Source of the DNA: Bacteroidia bacterium
GTDB lineage: Bacteria; Bacteroidota; Bacteroidia; Cytophagales; Cyclobacteriaceae
Direction: 5' to 3'
DNA: 64,000 nucleotides
Assembly (NCBI GenBank): GCA_030425425.1
Contig: JAUIAO010000011.1
Location: 1-64,000, forward strand
Made by a program: the position numbers and the translations under genes. The notes under the pieces are model-generated. The model was given only the letters and a program-made list of their open reading frames with translations. It searched no databases and was not told where the DNA came from. Below are positions 8,208-17,483 of the stretch, one piece after another. The stretch's first letter is position 1. Each line of letters opens with the position of its first letter.

Positions 8208-11087
8208 ATGGAGATTCAAATCAAATCAAAGTCAAAGTTTTACTATCTGATGCTTCTAGTCTTTTGTGTATCTACCGTAACAGGGCAGGTGACACAGGAT
8301 AACCTTTTTGATTTGGCAGATGTGCAATTACTCGATGGGCCTTTCAAGTCTTCGATGGAATTGAACGTAGAAGTTTTATTGAAGTATGATGTAGATCGAT
8401 TGCTAGAGCCATATCTGAAAGAAGCAGGTTTGACACCTAAAGGTGCACCATATACCAACTGGGATGGTTTGGCCGGGCATGTGGGAGGTCATTATTTATC
8501 GGCATTGGCGATTCACTATGCCAGTACTGGAGATTCTCGTCTCAAAGATCGGCTTGATTATATGATAGCAGAACTGGAAACCTGCCAAAATGATAATGGA
8601 TATGTAGGTGGTGTGCCTAATAGCGATGCGGTATGGCAAGGGCTTTCAAATGGAAACTTTACGAGTTATTACAATGCCTGGGTTCCCTGGTATAACCTCC
8701 ATAAAACATACGCAGGACTGAGAGATGCCTGGTACTATACAAATAATGAGAAGGCTAAGGAGATGTTTCTGAAGCTTTGTGATTGGGGGATCACTACACT
8801 TCAGCAACTGTCAGACGCTCAAATTCAGGAAATGCTGGATGTGGAATTTGGAGGTATGAATGAGGTGTATGCAGATGCTTACAGAATGTCTGGTGATTCC
8901 AAATATTTGAATACTGCCATGAAGTTTACACATAATAGAGTATTTAATACTTTATCAAAAGGAGTGGACAACCTTGATAATATGCATGCTAATACACAGA
9001 TTCCCAAATTTGTTGGGTTTGCCAGTGTTGCATTGGCAGATCAGGCACAAACAACTTATTATCAGGCAGCAGATAATTTTTGGAACACTGTAGTGGAAAA
9101 TAGGACACTTGCACTCGGTGGAAACAGTCGACGAGAGCACTTTCCTTCTGTGAATGCCTACCGGGAGTTTCTGGAAGAGCGAGAAGGACCCGAAAGTTGT
9201 AATACCTACAACATGCTGAAGCTTTCTTCACAATTGCATCAGGTGAAACCTGAAGTGAAATATGTAGATTATTATGAAGGGGCATTGTTTAATCACATTT
9301 TGTCTACTCAGCACCCCGAACACGGAGGATATGTATATTTCACACCAGTTATGACCATGCACTATAGGGTTTATTCTGCACCCAATGAGGCCATGTGGTG
9401 TTGTGTGGGGACAGGATTGGAAAACCATGGAAAACACGCACAATTCATTTATTCCAAAACCGAGAACGAATTATTTGTGAATCTTTTCATCGCTTCTGAA
9501 TTGAATTGGGAGGAAAAAGGAGTGAAGGTGATACAAACAACAAATTTCCCGGAAGAGAATACGACAAAGCTTACTTTTTCCGGTTCTGCTGATTTCAAAC
9601 TAAACCTTAGATATCCGTCTTGGGTAGCAGAAGATTCGCTACAAATTTTTATCAATGGAGCTGAAATCCCGGTTTATGTAGGCCCTGGAGAATACTTACC
9701 TATCAATATGGACTGGCAAGATGGTGATGTTGTTGAGATGAAATTCCCAATGCAGTTTTCTGTGGAGGAAATGCCAAACGTGCCAGAATATGTAGCCATC
9801 AAATACGGCCCTATTCTTTTGGGGGCCAAAACCAGCACAGAAGGTTTGACTGGTCTGGTTGCAGATGATGGGAGATGGTCACACATTGCTTCAGGCAATT
9901 TGATGGGCGTATATGAATCGCCTATTATTATCAGTAAGCGTGAGGAGATTGCAGGCAAGATCCAACCAATCGAAGATCAGCCTTTGTCATTCGACGCATC
10001 AGCTCTGTTTCCTGACCAGTCTAAATATGAAGAATTGGTTTTAGAGCCATTCTATAAGATTCATGATAGCCGATATATGATGTATTTTTTGGAGCTTGAT
10101 CCGGATGATTCAGAGGAGATCATTGCAGAACTGAAGCAGCACGAATTGGAAAGACTCATCACTGATGCCCGTACGATTGATTATGTGGGCACCGGTGAAC
10201 AGCAACCAGAAAAGGATCATAATATGCAGACCGAAAACTCTAGCTCTGGATTGCACGCCAATGAATATTGGAGAGACGCTTCGAGTGGCGGATATTTTGC
10301 CTATGTTTTGGCCACCGAAGAAATGACAGATCTTTCCCTGATGGTAAGGTATTGGGGAAATGAGACCGGTAGTCGAAGGTTTGATATCTTGATTGATGAG
10401 GAGGTATTGATAAGAGAAAATTTAGTAGGAAAATGGAACGTGGATGAGTTTGTCAATGTAGAGTATCCTATTGATACGAATATGCTCATCGGAAAAGATC
10501 AGATTACGGTAAAATTCCAACCTGTGGCTGGCAATACTGCCGGAGGGGTGTTTTACGTGAGATTATTGAAAAATCAATTATCATCAGTTGCGACCTTATC
10601 TGACATATCCTTAGATGGTTCACAGCTAATGGACTTTTCCGCAGATCAATATGAATACGACGTGACCTTGGATGCACCACATCTTCCAGTGCCAGAAGTA
10701 GAGGCATTGCCATATGACGAAAATGCCAGAGTAGAAATCCGTCAGGCTAAAAACCTACAAGGAGAATCAACTATTACGGTGACTGCCGAAGATCAGGTTA
10801 CAACTTTGACTTATACAATAAACTTTTACTCTAAGCCTCTTCAATCTTCACCTCAGCAAGAAGTAGTTGTCTTCCCCAATCCTGCAAGCGCTGAAATAAG
10901 TGTAAAAGCGCCACTTATTCAAGTCATGACCTTATCTTGCATCGATATGAGTGGTAGAAAGGTGTTGAGCAAAGAGATCAAAGCAGGTGATCAGGCATTG
11001 GATATCAGTCATTTACAGTCAGGTACATACCTGATTTTATTAGAAGGAAAAAACTACAGCACTTCAACAAAATTTATTAAAAAGTAG
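8208..11087 (+). CDS. Beta-L-arabinofuranosidase (GH127/GH146 type) with T9SS sorting domain
   Basis: Predicted to release beta-L-arabinofuranose from arabinose-rich glycans at the cell surface. The 959-residue protein starts at ATG 8208, which gives a clean signal peptide (FYYLMLLVFCVSTVTGQ); the frame extends upstream only by a TTG. The (alpha/alpha)6 core carries the zinc/cysteine site of these families: Glu329 and Cys331 in GPESCNTYNML, and Cys398-Cys399 in WCCVGTG, where the first cysteine of the pair is the nucleophile in characterised GH127 enzymes. The NTYNMLKLS context favours GH146 over GH127. Beta domains follow, including a DUF6805/DUF4986-like region (about 660-790), a cadherin-like repeat (about 795-875) and a type A sorting domain (VVFPNPASAEISV, end TKFIKK). 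The next gene starts 1 bp after the stop. Confidence 0.9.
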   Translation: MEIQIKSKSKFYYLMLLVFCVSTVTGQVTQDNLFDLADVQLLDGPFKSSMELNVEVLLKYDVDRLLEPYLKEAGLTPKGAPYTNWDGLAGHVGGHYLSALAIHYASTGDSRLKDRLDYMIAELETCQNDNGYVGGVPNSDAVWQGLSNGNFTSYYNAWVPWYNLHKTYAGLRDAWYYTNNEKAKEMFLKLCDWGITTLQQLSDAQIQEMLDVEFGGMNEVYADAYRMSGDSKYLNTAMKFTHNRVFNTLSKGVDNLDNMHANTQIPKFVGFASVALADQAQTTYYQAADNFWNTVVENRTLALGGNSRREHFPSVNAYREFLEEREGPESCNTYNMLKLSSQLHQVKPEVKYVDYYEGALFNHILSTQHPEHGGYVYFTPVMTMHYRVYSAPNEAMWCCVGTGLENHGKHAQFIYSKTENELFVNLFIASELNWEEKGVKVIQTTNFPEENTTKLTFSGSADFKLNLRYPSWVAEDSLQIFINGAEIPVYVGPGEYLPINMDWQDGDVVEMKFPMQFSVEEMPNVPEYVAIKYGPILLGAKTSTEGLTGLVADDGRWSHIASGNLMGVYESPIIISKREEIAGKIQPIEDQPLSFDASALFPDQSKYEELVLEPFYKIHDSRYMMYFLELDPDDSEEIIAELKQHELERLITDARTIDYVGTGEQQPEKDHNMQTENSSSGLHANEYWRDASSGGYFAYVLATEEMTDLSLMVRYWGNETGSRRFDILIDEEVLIRENLVGKWNVDEFVNVEYPIDTNMLIGKDQITVKFQPVAGNTAGGVFYVRLLKNQLSSVATLSDISLDGSQLMDFSADQYEYDVTLDAPHLPVPEVEALPYDENARVEIRQAKNLQGESTITVTAEDQVTTLTYTINFYSKPLQSSPQQEVVVFPNPASAEISVKAPLIQVMTLSCIDMSGRKVLSKEIKAGDQALDISHLQSGTYLILLEGKNYSTSTKFIKK

Positions 11088-11088
11088 T

Positions 11089-13152
11089 ATGTCATTGAGC
11101 TTATCTTCAGAATTCAGCAAACTGTTTAACAGCCAATTCAGGTTTGTGGTATTTGTAGCCATTTTACTGGCAAGTAATATCAAACCAATATCTGCCCAAA
11201 ACTGGCCAGGAGGGATGCACGATCCTTCCAGTATTGTGAAAGAAGGAGACAGGTACTGGGTTTTCGGTACAGGAGACGGTATTTACTCTATGTATTCTGA
11301 TGATTTGATGACCTGGCAGTCTGGAGCTACACCTTTTACAAATGGTGATTATCCGGCCTGGATCGATAAGTACACTAATCAAAAAGACCCCAATCATGCT
11401 GATGGCTTTTCAGGATTCTTCTGGGCTCCGGATATCATTCACATGAATGGAAAATACTATTTGTACTATTCTGCTTCTATGTGGGGCACTGCCTTTTCAT
11501 GTATTGGACTGGTGGTGAATAAAACATTGGATCCTACCAGTCCGGATTATAAATGGGAGGACCAGGGAGATATCGGAATCTATTCTCCGCGCTCGGGTTG
11601 GAGTATCAATGCGATAGATGCGGCAATGATGAGAGGCCCGGATGGGAGAATTTGGATGACTTATGGATCATTCAATCGTGATGGAATCATGGTGACAGAA
11701 GTGGATTCTGTTAGCGGTAAACCAATTGGTAATACAGTAAGCGTTGCTAATTCCTGGACTGGAGGAAATAATTATGGTGAAGGCGAAGGGGGACATATGC
11801 TCTATCGCGATGGCTATTATTACATGATTTACAACAAAGGTGGTTGCTGTAATGGTATTGCAAGTTCTTATTATATGGTCATTGGAAGATCTGAAAACCC
11901 ACAGGGACCATTTGTAGACAAAGAAGGAAAGAACATGCGAGCAGTAGGGTCACCTAGTGGTGGCACGCTGATTTTTGAACATGATGATTCCAGAGGGTAT
12001 GACGATCGATATTTTGGACCGGGACACTTTGGGTTATTTACTGAGAACGGAGTTGATCATGTAACTTTTCATTATTACAATCAAAATGGTTTTTATCCGA
12101 GTGCAGAAGCCAACAATCAAGGTGGTCCAACACTAGGGACGGCATTTCTGGAATGGGGTGAAGACGGCTGGCCTTCTATTTCTTTCAATTATTTGCAGCA
12201 AGGAGTATATCGGTTGACCAATGTGAATAGCCAAAAAAATCTGGATCTAAGAAATCAAAGTGTTGATTCAGGAACATTTCCTTATCAATATGCAGCGGAT
12301 TCTACAAGCGATACACAGCTTTGGTATTTTACGCCGCTGGGAACAGGGGAGTATACCATAAGAAGCTGGGCAGATACTACGAAGTATCTGGAAACTGTAG
12401 CACCTGATTATGATTTGGTGATCAAGCTGACTGATAATTATACAGGTTCAGTCAATCAGAAATGGAGATTAGCTCAGGATAATGAAGGGGATATATTGAT
12501 CTACCCATCTATAAAGGATAATGTGATGGAAGTGGCCAATAATACTTCGGCAGATTACCGGGTAGGTCTCTCAAGGTATGATGGTGAAAATGGTCAGCAG
12601 TGGAAACCAACTTTGGTTTATGGATGGCCTGCAAGAATTGTAGTGGACAAGGATGAAATCAATGTGACATCTGAATTATCCACCGATACGATATTTATTG
12701 AATCAAACACCTATTGGGAAATAACCATTACTGATCCTGCATGGGTAAGTGCCAGTGCTACTTCCGGTCTTGGAGATGCGGAGGTGATCATAACCATTTC
12801 AGAAAACACCAAAGAAATAAGTCGCTCTTCTGTAATGGGGATACAAGCAATCAAAGGCACCACAGAGATTATATTCGTGAATCAGGAAGCTTATGATCCT
12901 GCAACAGTAACCTCTGCGGATAGGAGCCCGGTGACTAAAATCTCACCAAACCCTACTACGGGGATGGTCACTCTATCTGGTATTGTCCCTTTTAGAGTGG
13001 AGATTTGGAATTTATCAGGTCAAAAACTTCTCACTGAATCAAAGGTTAGTGAAAATCACGAATTAAACCTGACCCAACTTCCAAAAGGAGTTTATGTACT
13101 GAAATGCTTTTCAGAGAATAATACCTGGTCGCAGAGACTTATCAGGAAATAA
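11089..13152 (+). CDS. GH43 arabinanase-like enzyme with ricin-like, BACON-like and T9SS domains
   Basis: Predicted endo- or exo-acting alpha-L-arabinan hydrolase of 687 residues. A signal peptide (end near PISAQ) leads into a five-bladed GH43 domain (about 40-370). The catalytic base is in MHDPSSI, FFWAPDI is typical of the family, the middle Asp is in NAIDAAMM, and the acid Glu is probably in YGEGEGGHML. NAIDAAMMRGPDGRIWMTYG resembles arabinan endo-1,5-alpha-L-arabinosidases. Then come a ricin-like beta-trefoil (about 373-515), a BACON-like domain (about 523-600) and a sorting domain (ISPNPTTGMVTLSG, end RLIRK). It is coupled to the upstream arabinofuranosidase gene (1 bp gap). The exact linkage specificity is not settled by sequence reading. 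Confidence 0.88.
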   Translation: MSLSLSSEFSKLFNSQFRFVVFVAILLASNIKPISAQNWPGGMHDPSSIVKEGDRYWVFGTGDGIYSMYSDDLMTWQSGATPFTNGDYPAWIDKYTNQKDPNHADGFSGFFWAPDIIHMNGKYYLYYSASMWGTAFSCIGLVVNKTLDPTSPDYKWEDQGDIGIYSPRSGWSINAIDAAMMRGPDGRIWMTYGSFNRDGIMVTEVDSVSGKPIGNTVSVANSWTGGNNYGEGEGGHMLYRDGYYYMIYNKGGCCNGIASSYYMVIGRSENPQGPFVDKEGKNMRAVGSPSGGTLIFEHDDSRGYDDRYFGPGHFGLFTENGVDHVTFHYYNQNGFYPSAEANNQGGPTLGTAFLEWGEDGWPSISFNYLQQGVYRLTNVNSQKNLDLRNQSVDSGTFPYQYAADSTSDTQLWYFTPLGTGEYTIRSWADTTKYLETVAPDYDLVIKLTDNYTGSVNQKWRLAQDNEGDILIYPSIKDNVMEVANNTSADYRVGLSRYDGENGQQWKPTLVYGWPARIVVDKDEINVTSELSTDTIFIESNTYWEITITDPAWVSASATSGLGDAEVIITISENTKEISRSSVMGIQAIKGTTEIIFVNQEAYDPATVTSADRSPVTKISPNPTTGMVTLSGIVPFRVEIWNLSGQKLLTESKVSENHELNLTQLPKGVYVLKCFSENNTWSQRLIRK

Positions 13153-13313
13153 GTCCAGCTTCTTCTTTCGAGAGAACACCAAGTTAATTCTACTGCTTTA
13201 TGCCTTTTATTTCAAGGGTGATCACAAGACAAGATCAAATCTGTAAAATGTATTTTTTTGGTATTAGTTGACCCTGATACCTCTTTCATGAATAAATATC
13301 AAGTATCAATTCG

Positions 13314-15464
13314 ATGAGGAAATCTGTAATTAGTTTCATAATATCCCAATTCTTGTTTTTTAATTTATTGTTCGCTCAATCCGATGATTTTCATAATTGG
13401 GCCCTTACCCCGCCAATGGGATGGAATAGCTGGGATTGCTTCGGGCCATCTGTGGTGGAGAGCGAAGTGAAACAGAACGCGGATTACATGGCTGAAAATC
13501 TTCTGGAATTCGGTTGGGAATACGTGGTGGTCGATATCAGATGGTATGTAGATAACCAGACCACTGGTCATTATAATGCCTATAATAATTCTGACTTTAT
13601 ACTTGATGAATATGGTCGATACTTACCTTCTCCTATACGTTTTCCGTCTTCTGTAGATGGAGCAGGCTTTAAGCCACTTGCCGATTATGTTCATGGATTA
13701 GGACTGAAATTTGGGATTCATATCATGAGAGGAGTTCCTAAAGAAGCAGTTTCCAAAAAATTACCAATCAAAGGGACCTCCATTACAGCTGATCAGATTT
13801 ACTCCACGGCTTCTGAGTGTACCTGGCTGCAAGACAACTGGACAGTACTTAAGAACCGAGAAGGGGCTCAGGAGTACTATAATTCAATTTTGGATCTATA
13901 TGCATCATGGGGAGTGGATTATATCAAAGTAGATGACCTTTCCAGACCATATCATTCGGATGAGATAGAAATGCTGAGAAATGCGATTGATCAGACTGGA
14001 AGACCTATCGTGCTGAGCATGTCACCTGGAGCTACACCTATTGATGAGCATGAGCATGCGAAAAATCATGCAAACCTGTGGAGGACAATTGATGATTTCT
14101 GGGATAACTGGAGCCAGTTAAACTATTCGTTTGAAAAATGCGCAGAATGGGCGCCATATATCTCACCTGGTTCATGGCCAGATGCGGACATGTTGCCGAT
14201 GGGACATTTGTCTATTAGAGGTGAAAGAGGAGCTGATCGCTATACCAACTTCACTGAGCCAGAACAATATACGCTGATGACTCTATGGACCATCTTCAAA
14301 TCACCATTAATGTTTGGTGGACATATGCCGGACAATGATGAGTTTACCAATTCGCTTCTCACAAATAAGGAAGTGCTGCAAATGCATGCTACTTCTATTA
14401 ATAACCTGGAGATTTCCAACGAAAACAATGTGATTATGTGGGCCGCTGATGATCCATTCACAGCGGATAAATATGTAGCAGTTTTCAATAATGCAGGTGA
14501 TGGTTTTGTTACTACAGAAAACTTACTTTATAGAAGTGGAACAGTCTCCAGACTTACAGATGGAAATGGAGTAGACATTGATTTGGAGATTCCGAAAGGC
14601 AGTACTGAATTGTATCTGATAGTCAATGATGGAGGAGATGGTTATAGCTGTGATCATGCTGACTGGATCAACCCGATCATTTATGATGAAAGCGGGAATG
14701 CAACGAGCTTGCTTGATTTGACATGGGAATCGGCTTCTATAGGTTGGGGAGAAATCGGAATTAACAAAAGTGTTTCCGGTGGCAATTTAGTTGTCCAAGG
14801 CCAGACTTATGAAACAGGTATTGGTACCCACGCCAAATCTTTGATCAAATACATCATTCCAGATAATATTACAAGGTTCACGGCATTTGCAGGATTAGAT
14901 CAGGTAGGGTTGAATCAAGGATGCGGATCAACAATTGAATTTATGATTTCTGTAATAGATCCTACGCCAGACCTCAATAACTCGGAAAGTGCTGAAGTAG
15001 CTATTGACGTGGAGTCGTTGGGTTTTGCAGAATGTGAAGTACGAGATTTGTGGAAACAGGAAGATTTAGGAGCTTTTGCAGGAAGTGATTTCGTTTCCTC
15101 AGTAGTGGAACATGGAGCAAATCTTTATCGTTTTTCAGCGGTTGGTAGATCTACTGATATCGAAGTAGTTGTAAAAACTTCATCAGATAAAATATCAATC
15201 ATAGATTCGCTAGAGCTGACAGTCGATATCACGCCAGTAGGATCAGCCACTGCTATCCCAACTGGTTTTATCCATTTTTATCAAGGTGATTCTTTGATCG
15301 CTTCTCAGGAATATGTTTTTGGAACTTCACCTAAGATTAGCCTTCCGCCTTTGACAGAGGGAGATTATGCGTTTTCAGCTACCTATAGCGGGGATACGTA
15401 TTACGAAACTACTGCCTCAGAAACGATCAATGTGTTAGTAAAAAAAAAGCGCAGGAGGAAATAA
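13314..15464 (+). CDS. GH27 glycosidase (alpha-galactosidase or beta-L-arabinopyranosidase), frame broken before its sorting domain
   Basis: A clan GH-D retaining exo-glycosidase. Signal peptide ends near LLFAQ. GH27 signatures are TPPMGWNSWDCFG, VVVDIRWY, KFGIHIMRG, the nucleophile Asp207 in YIKVDDLSRP, and an acid/base candidate at Asp260/261 in RTIDDFWDNW. PGSWPDADMLPMG also fits. The GH27 domain is followed by an NPCBM-like domain (about 455-610, with GIGTHA) and a Big_3-like Ig domain (about 620-710). In this frame the protein ends in a basic tail (VKKKRRRK) directly after an A9 run. The missing type A sorting domain continues in the -1 frame at 15449. As read, the product would lack its T9SS export signal. 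Neighbouring arabinose-cleaving enzymes make beta-L-arabinopyranosidase activity as plausible as alpha-galactosidase. Confidence 0.88.
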   Translation: MRKSVISFIISQFLFFNLLFAQSDDFHNWALTPPMGWNSWDCFGPSVVESEVKQNADYMAENLLEFGWEYVVVDIRWYVDNQTTGHYNAYNNSDFILDEYGRYLPSPIRFPSSVDGAGFKPLADYVHGLGLKFGIHIMRGVPKEAVSKKLPIKGTSITADQIYSTASECTWLQDNWTVLKNREGAQEYYNSILDLYASWGVDYIKVDDLSRPYHSDEIEMLRNAIDQTGRPIVLSMSPGATPIDEHEHAKNHANLWRTIDDFWDNWSQLNYSFEKCAEWAPYISPGSWPDADMLPMGHLSIRGERGADRYTNFTEPEQYTLMTLWTIFKSPLMFGGHMPDNDEFTNSLLTNKEVLQMHATSINNLEISNENNVIMWAADDPFTADKYVAVFNNAGDGFVTTENLLYRSGTVSRLTDGNGVDIDLEIPKGSTELYLIVNDGGDGYSCDHADWINPIIYDESGNATSLLDLTWESASIGWGEIGINKSVSGGNLVVQGQTYETGIGTHAKSLIKYIIPDNITRFTAFAGLDQVGLNQGCGSTIEFMISVIDPTPDLNNSESAEVAIDVESLGFAECEVRDLWKQEDLGAFAGSDFVSSVVEHGANLYRFSAVGRSTDIEVVVKTSSDKISIIDSLELTVDITPVGSATAIPTGFIHFYQGDSLIASQEYVFGTSPKISLPPLTEGDYAFSATYSGDTYYETTASETINVLVKKKRRRK
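15440..15464 (+). other. Slippery A9 run with A AAA AAG heptamer and -1 frameshift point
   Basis: Nine As (15440-15448) followed by G contain, in the zero frame, the heptamer A AAA AAG (15443-15449), the same slippery sequence used in E. coli dnaX. The zero-frame stop TAA lies 13 bp beyond it (15462-15464). A -1 slip joins the Ig-like domain to an intact T9SS sorting domain. It may be a programmed or transcriptional slippage site, a real deletion, or a homopolymer sequencing error. Confidence 0.6.
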
Positions 15465-15706
15465 CAGGCGTAGAAGAAGTCGAAACGATTGATCTGATTT
15501 ACCCTAATCCGGTGAGCGATGTTTTGAAGTTAAACCTGGAACGCAATAACAACTATCATTATTCCATTGCTGATTTGTCTGGTAGAATAATGAAAACCGG
15601 ATATTGTATAAACGAGATTGTAGTGGACAAATTAGAGCCTGGGGTTTATCTGATTCACATTGGCAAACCTGATGAAGTGCTCAATACCAAATTCATAAAG
15701 AATTAA
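15449..15706 (+). CDS. T9SS type A sorting domain of the GH27 protein, in the -1 frame
   Basis: This 85-codon frame begins right at the A9 run and reads AQEEITGVEEVETIDL, then IYPNPVSDVLKLNLE, and ends with GVYLIHIGKPDEVLNTKFIKN. That is a complete type A sorting domain. It has no credible start of its own (the first ATG comes well inside the domain), so it is the C-terminus of the GH27 gene displaced by one base. Conservation of the whole domain with no further stops means that any disabling mutation would be recent, or that the frame is still used through slippage. Confidence 0.75.
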   Translation, partial: AQEEITGVEEVETIDLIYPNPVSDVLKLNLERNNNYHYSIADLSGRIMKTGYCINEIVVDKLEPGVYLIHIGKPDEVLNTKFIKN

Positions 15707-15791
15707 AATCAAGTAATCTGCTCTATTCAGTATTAAATGCCTCACTGCTCTCTTTATGAATAAGATATATAATTAAAAAAAGTCCGAAAAA

Positions 15792-16790
15792 ATGAAGAAT
15801 ACCTTTTTTTCACTCCTTCTTATACTGCTAATTCCTGTTTTATCTTATTCACAAAATGATCGTTTTGACAACCCTATTGCAGAACGTAGAGCTGATCCAT
15901 GGGTACATCGTACAGATGATGGTACCTATTATCTGATAGCTACAGTGCCAGAATATGATCGAATAGTGATCCGTCAGGCCGAAACGATCAACGGGCTGAG
16001 GAATGCCGAAGAGAAAGTAGTTTGGAGAAAACACGAAACAGGAGTGATGGGTAACCATATTTGGGCACCTGAGCTTCACCAGATAGACGGGAATTGGTAT
16101 ATCTACTTTGCGGCAGCAGATGCTGAGGACAAGTGGAAAATCAGAATGTGGGCACTATCAAATTCCAATAAAGATCCAATGAAGGGGGAGTGGAAAGAGG
16201 AAGGCCAGATAGTGACAAAGGAAAGTTCGTTTTCGCTTGATGCCACCACTTTTGAGCATCAAGGTAAGCGCTACATGATCTGGGCGCAGAACGTTTTTGG
16301 AATGGCTCAGGGAACAGGTCTTATTATGTCGGAAATGGAATCTCCTACCAAATTGAAAGGAGAGGAAATCGTGCTAACGAAACCGGAGCTAAGTTGGGAA
16401 ACCAGAAAATACAGAGTGAATGAAGGACCAGCAGTAATTAAAAGGAATGGCAAAATATTCGTGACCTATTCAGCTAGTGCCACCAATCAGCATTACTGTG
16501 TTGGACTTCTTTGGATAGACGAAGATGCAGACTTGATGGATGCTAATAACTGGCATAAGTCTCCGGGGCCGGTTTTTTATACTAACGAAAAAGTGGCAAG
16601 GTTCGGCCCGGGACACAATTCCTTCACCAAGGCAGAAGACGGAGAAACTGACGTGATGATTTATCATGCTCGTGATTATGAAGAGATCGAAGGCTTCGAA
16701 CTTGAAGATGGCAACCGCGCTACCAGGGCGAGAGTGTTTGGCTGGACACCTGATGGTTTTCCTGATTTTATGCAGCATGTAAGGGATTGA
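15792..16790 (+). CDS. GH43 exo-alpha-L-arabinofuranosidase-like enzyme
   Basis: A compact 332-residue single-domain GH43 enzyme with a signal peptide (SLLLILLIPVLSYSQ) and no sorting domain, so probably periplasmic. The three catalytic acids are visible: the base in ERRADPWVH, the middle Asp in FSLDATTF and the acid in RVNEGPAVI. VPEYDRIVIRQAETI and HIWAPELHQIDGNWYIYFAA resemble exo-acting alpha-L-arabinofuranosidases (the GH43_26-like type). It would trim arabino-oligosaccharides after SusC/D import, complementing the surface enzymes upstream. A hairpin terminator follows. Confidence 0.88.
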   Translation: MKNTFFSLLLILLIPVLSYSQNDRFDNPIAERRADPWVHRTDDGTYYLIATVPEYDRIVIRQAETINGLRNAEEKVVWRKHETGVMGNHIWAPELHQIDGNWYIYFAAADAEDKWKIRMWALSNSNKDPMKGEWKEEGQIVTKESSFSLDATTFEHQGKRYMIWAQNVFGMAQGTGLIMSEMESPTKLKGEEIVLTKPELSWETRKYRVNEGPAVIKRNGKIFVTYSASATNQHYCVGLLWIDEDADLMDANNWHKSPGPVFYTNEKVARFGPGHNSFTKAEDGETDVMIYHARDYEEIEGFELEDGNRATRARVFGWTPDGFPDFMQHVRD

Positions 16791-16814
16791 TACAAACAAT
16801 ATTGGTTTTAAAGA

Positions 16815-16850
16815 AAAGCACATCTGAATCAGGTTTCGGATGTACTTTTT
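16815..16850 (+). terminator. Rho-independent terminator after the GH43 gene
   Basis: A 14-bp imperfect stem (16815-16828 with 16835-16848, arm AAAGCACATCTGAA, one mismatch and one G-T pair) is followed by a T-rich tract. It closes the rightward glycosidase run. Confidence 0.75.
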
Positions 16851-17418
16851 CGTTTTTATACCTTGTGTATGAAGTAGGGATTGTTTTCTGTAGAAAACAA
16901 TTTCGTATATTGTTTTATGTAAAAAACAGTTCTGGATTTTACGTAGGACCCATTCAAAGTTCAGTTGATTCCGCCTTTCAATCCCAATCTATACGTACTT
17001 GACGTTGATTAAATTAGTCATTTATATTAATGAATTTGATTCATCAATATAAATCAAACTAAATTCTATTCAATTATTACGTTATGTAGAAATATAAGAG
17101 TTTGTATATTAACCCATGGTACCTTGACTTGTAATTATTAGAACTTACATATATGACCACATCAGTAAAAAGACAAATACTTTTTATTGGGATATTGAGT
17201 ATCATTTCTGGGATATACTATGCTTAAAATGGATCAGAGTTTTCAGAAAACTTTTTTCGGTATTTCATTGGAATATCCCTAATAAGAAGTGCTTTTTTCA
17301 CTCCACGTGCTGATCAGAAGGATTAATTCAGAATATTGGGAAATAGAAGCCATTTTGAAGAGGCTGTTTGTGATTTGCTATTTTATTGTCATTAATAATT
17401 GGGGTATATCACAATAAA
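16851..17418. other. Intergenic region of about 570 bp, no gene seen
   Basis: This lies between two convergent transcription units. The only suggestive frame is a 24-codon hydrophobic peptide (17153-17227, MTTSVKRQILFIGILSIISG and then a stop), which looks like chance or the decayed start of a membrane protein. No insertion-sequence ends or RNA genes are visible. Confidence 0.4.
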
Positions 17419-17445
17419 AAACCACTATCGATCCGATAGTGGTTT
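17419..17445 (-). terminator. Terminator of the GH30 gene
   Basis: A perfect 12-bp inverted repeat (AAACCACTATCG 17419-17430, loop ATC, CGATAGTGGTTT 17434-17445) is followed on the minus strand by a T-rich run. It lies about 40 bp beyond the GH30 stop. Confidence 0.85.
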
Positions 17446-17483
17446 CACCCAAACTGTAATATGATTTTTGAATTCTACTCTTA

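Noticed and set aside
17153-17227. 24-codon hydrophobic peptide frame
   Set aside because: Too short to support, has no partner or conservation evidence, and sits in an AT-rich gap where such frames arise by chance.
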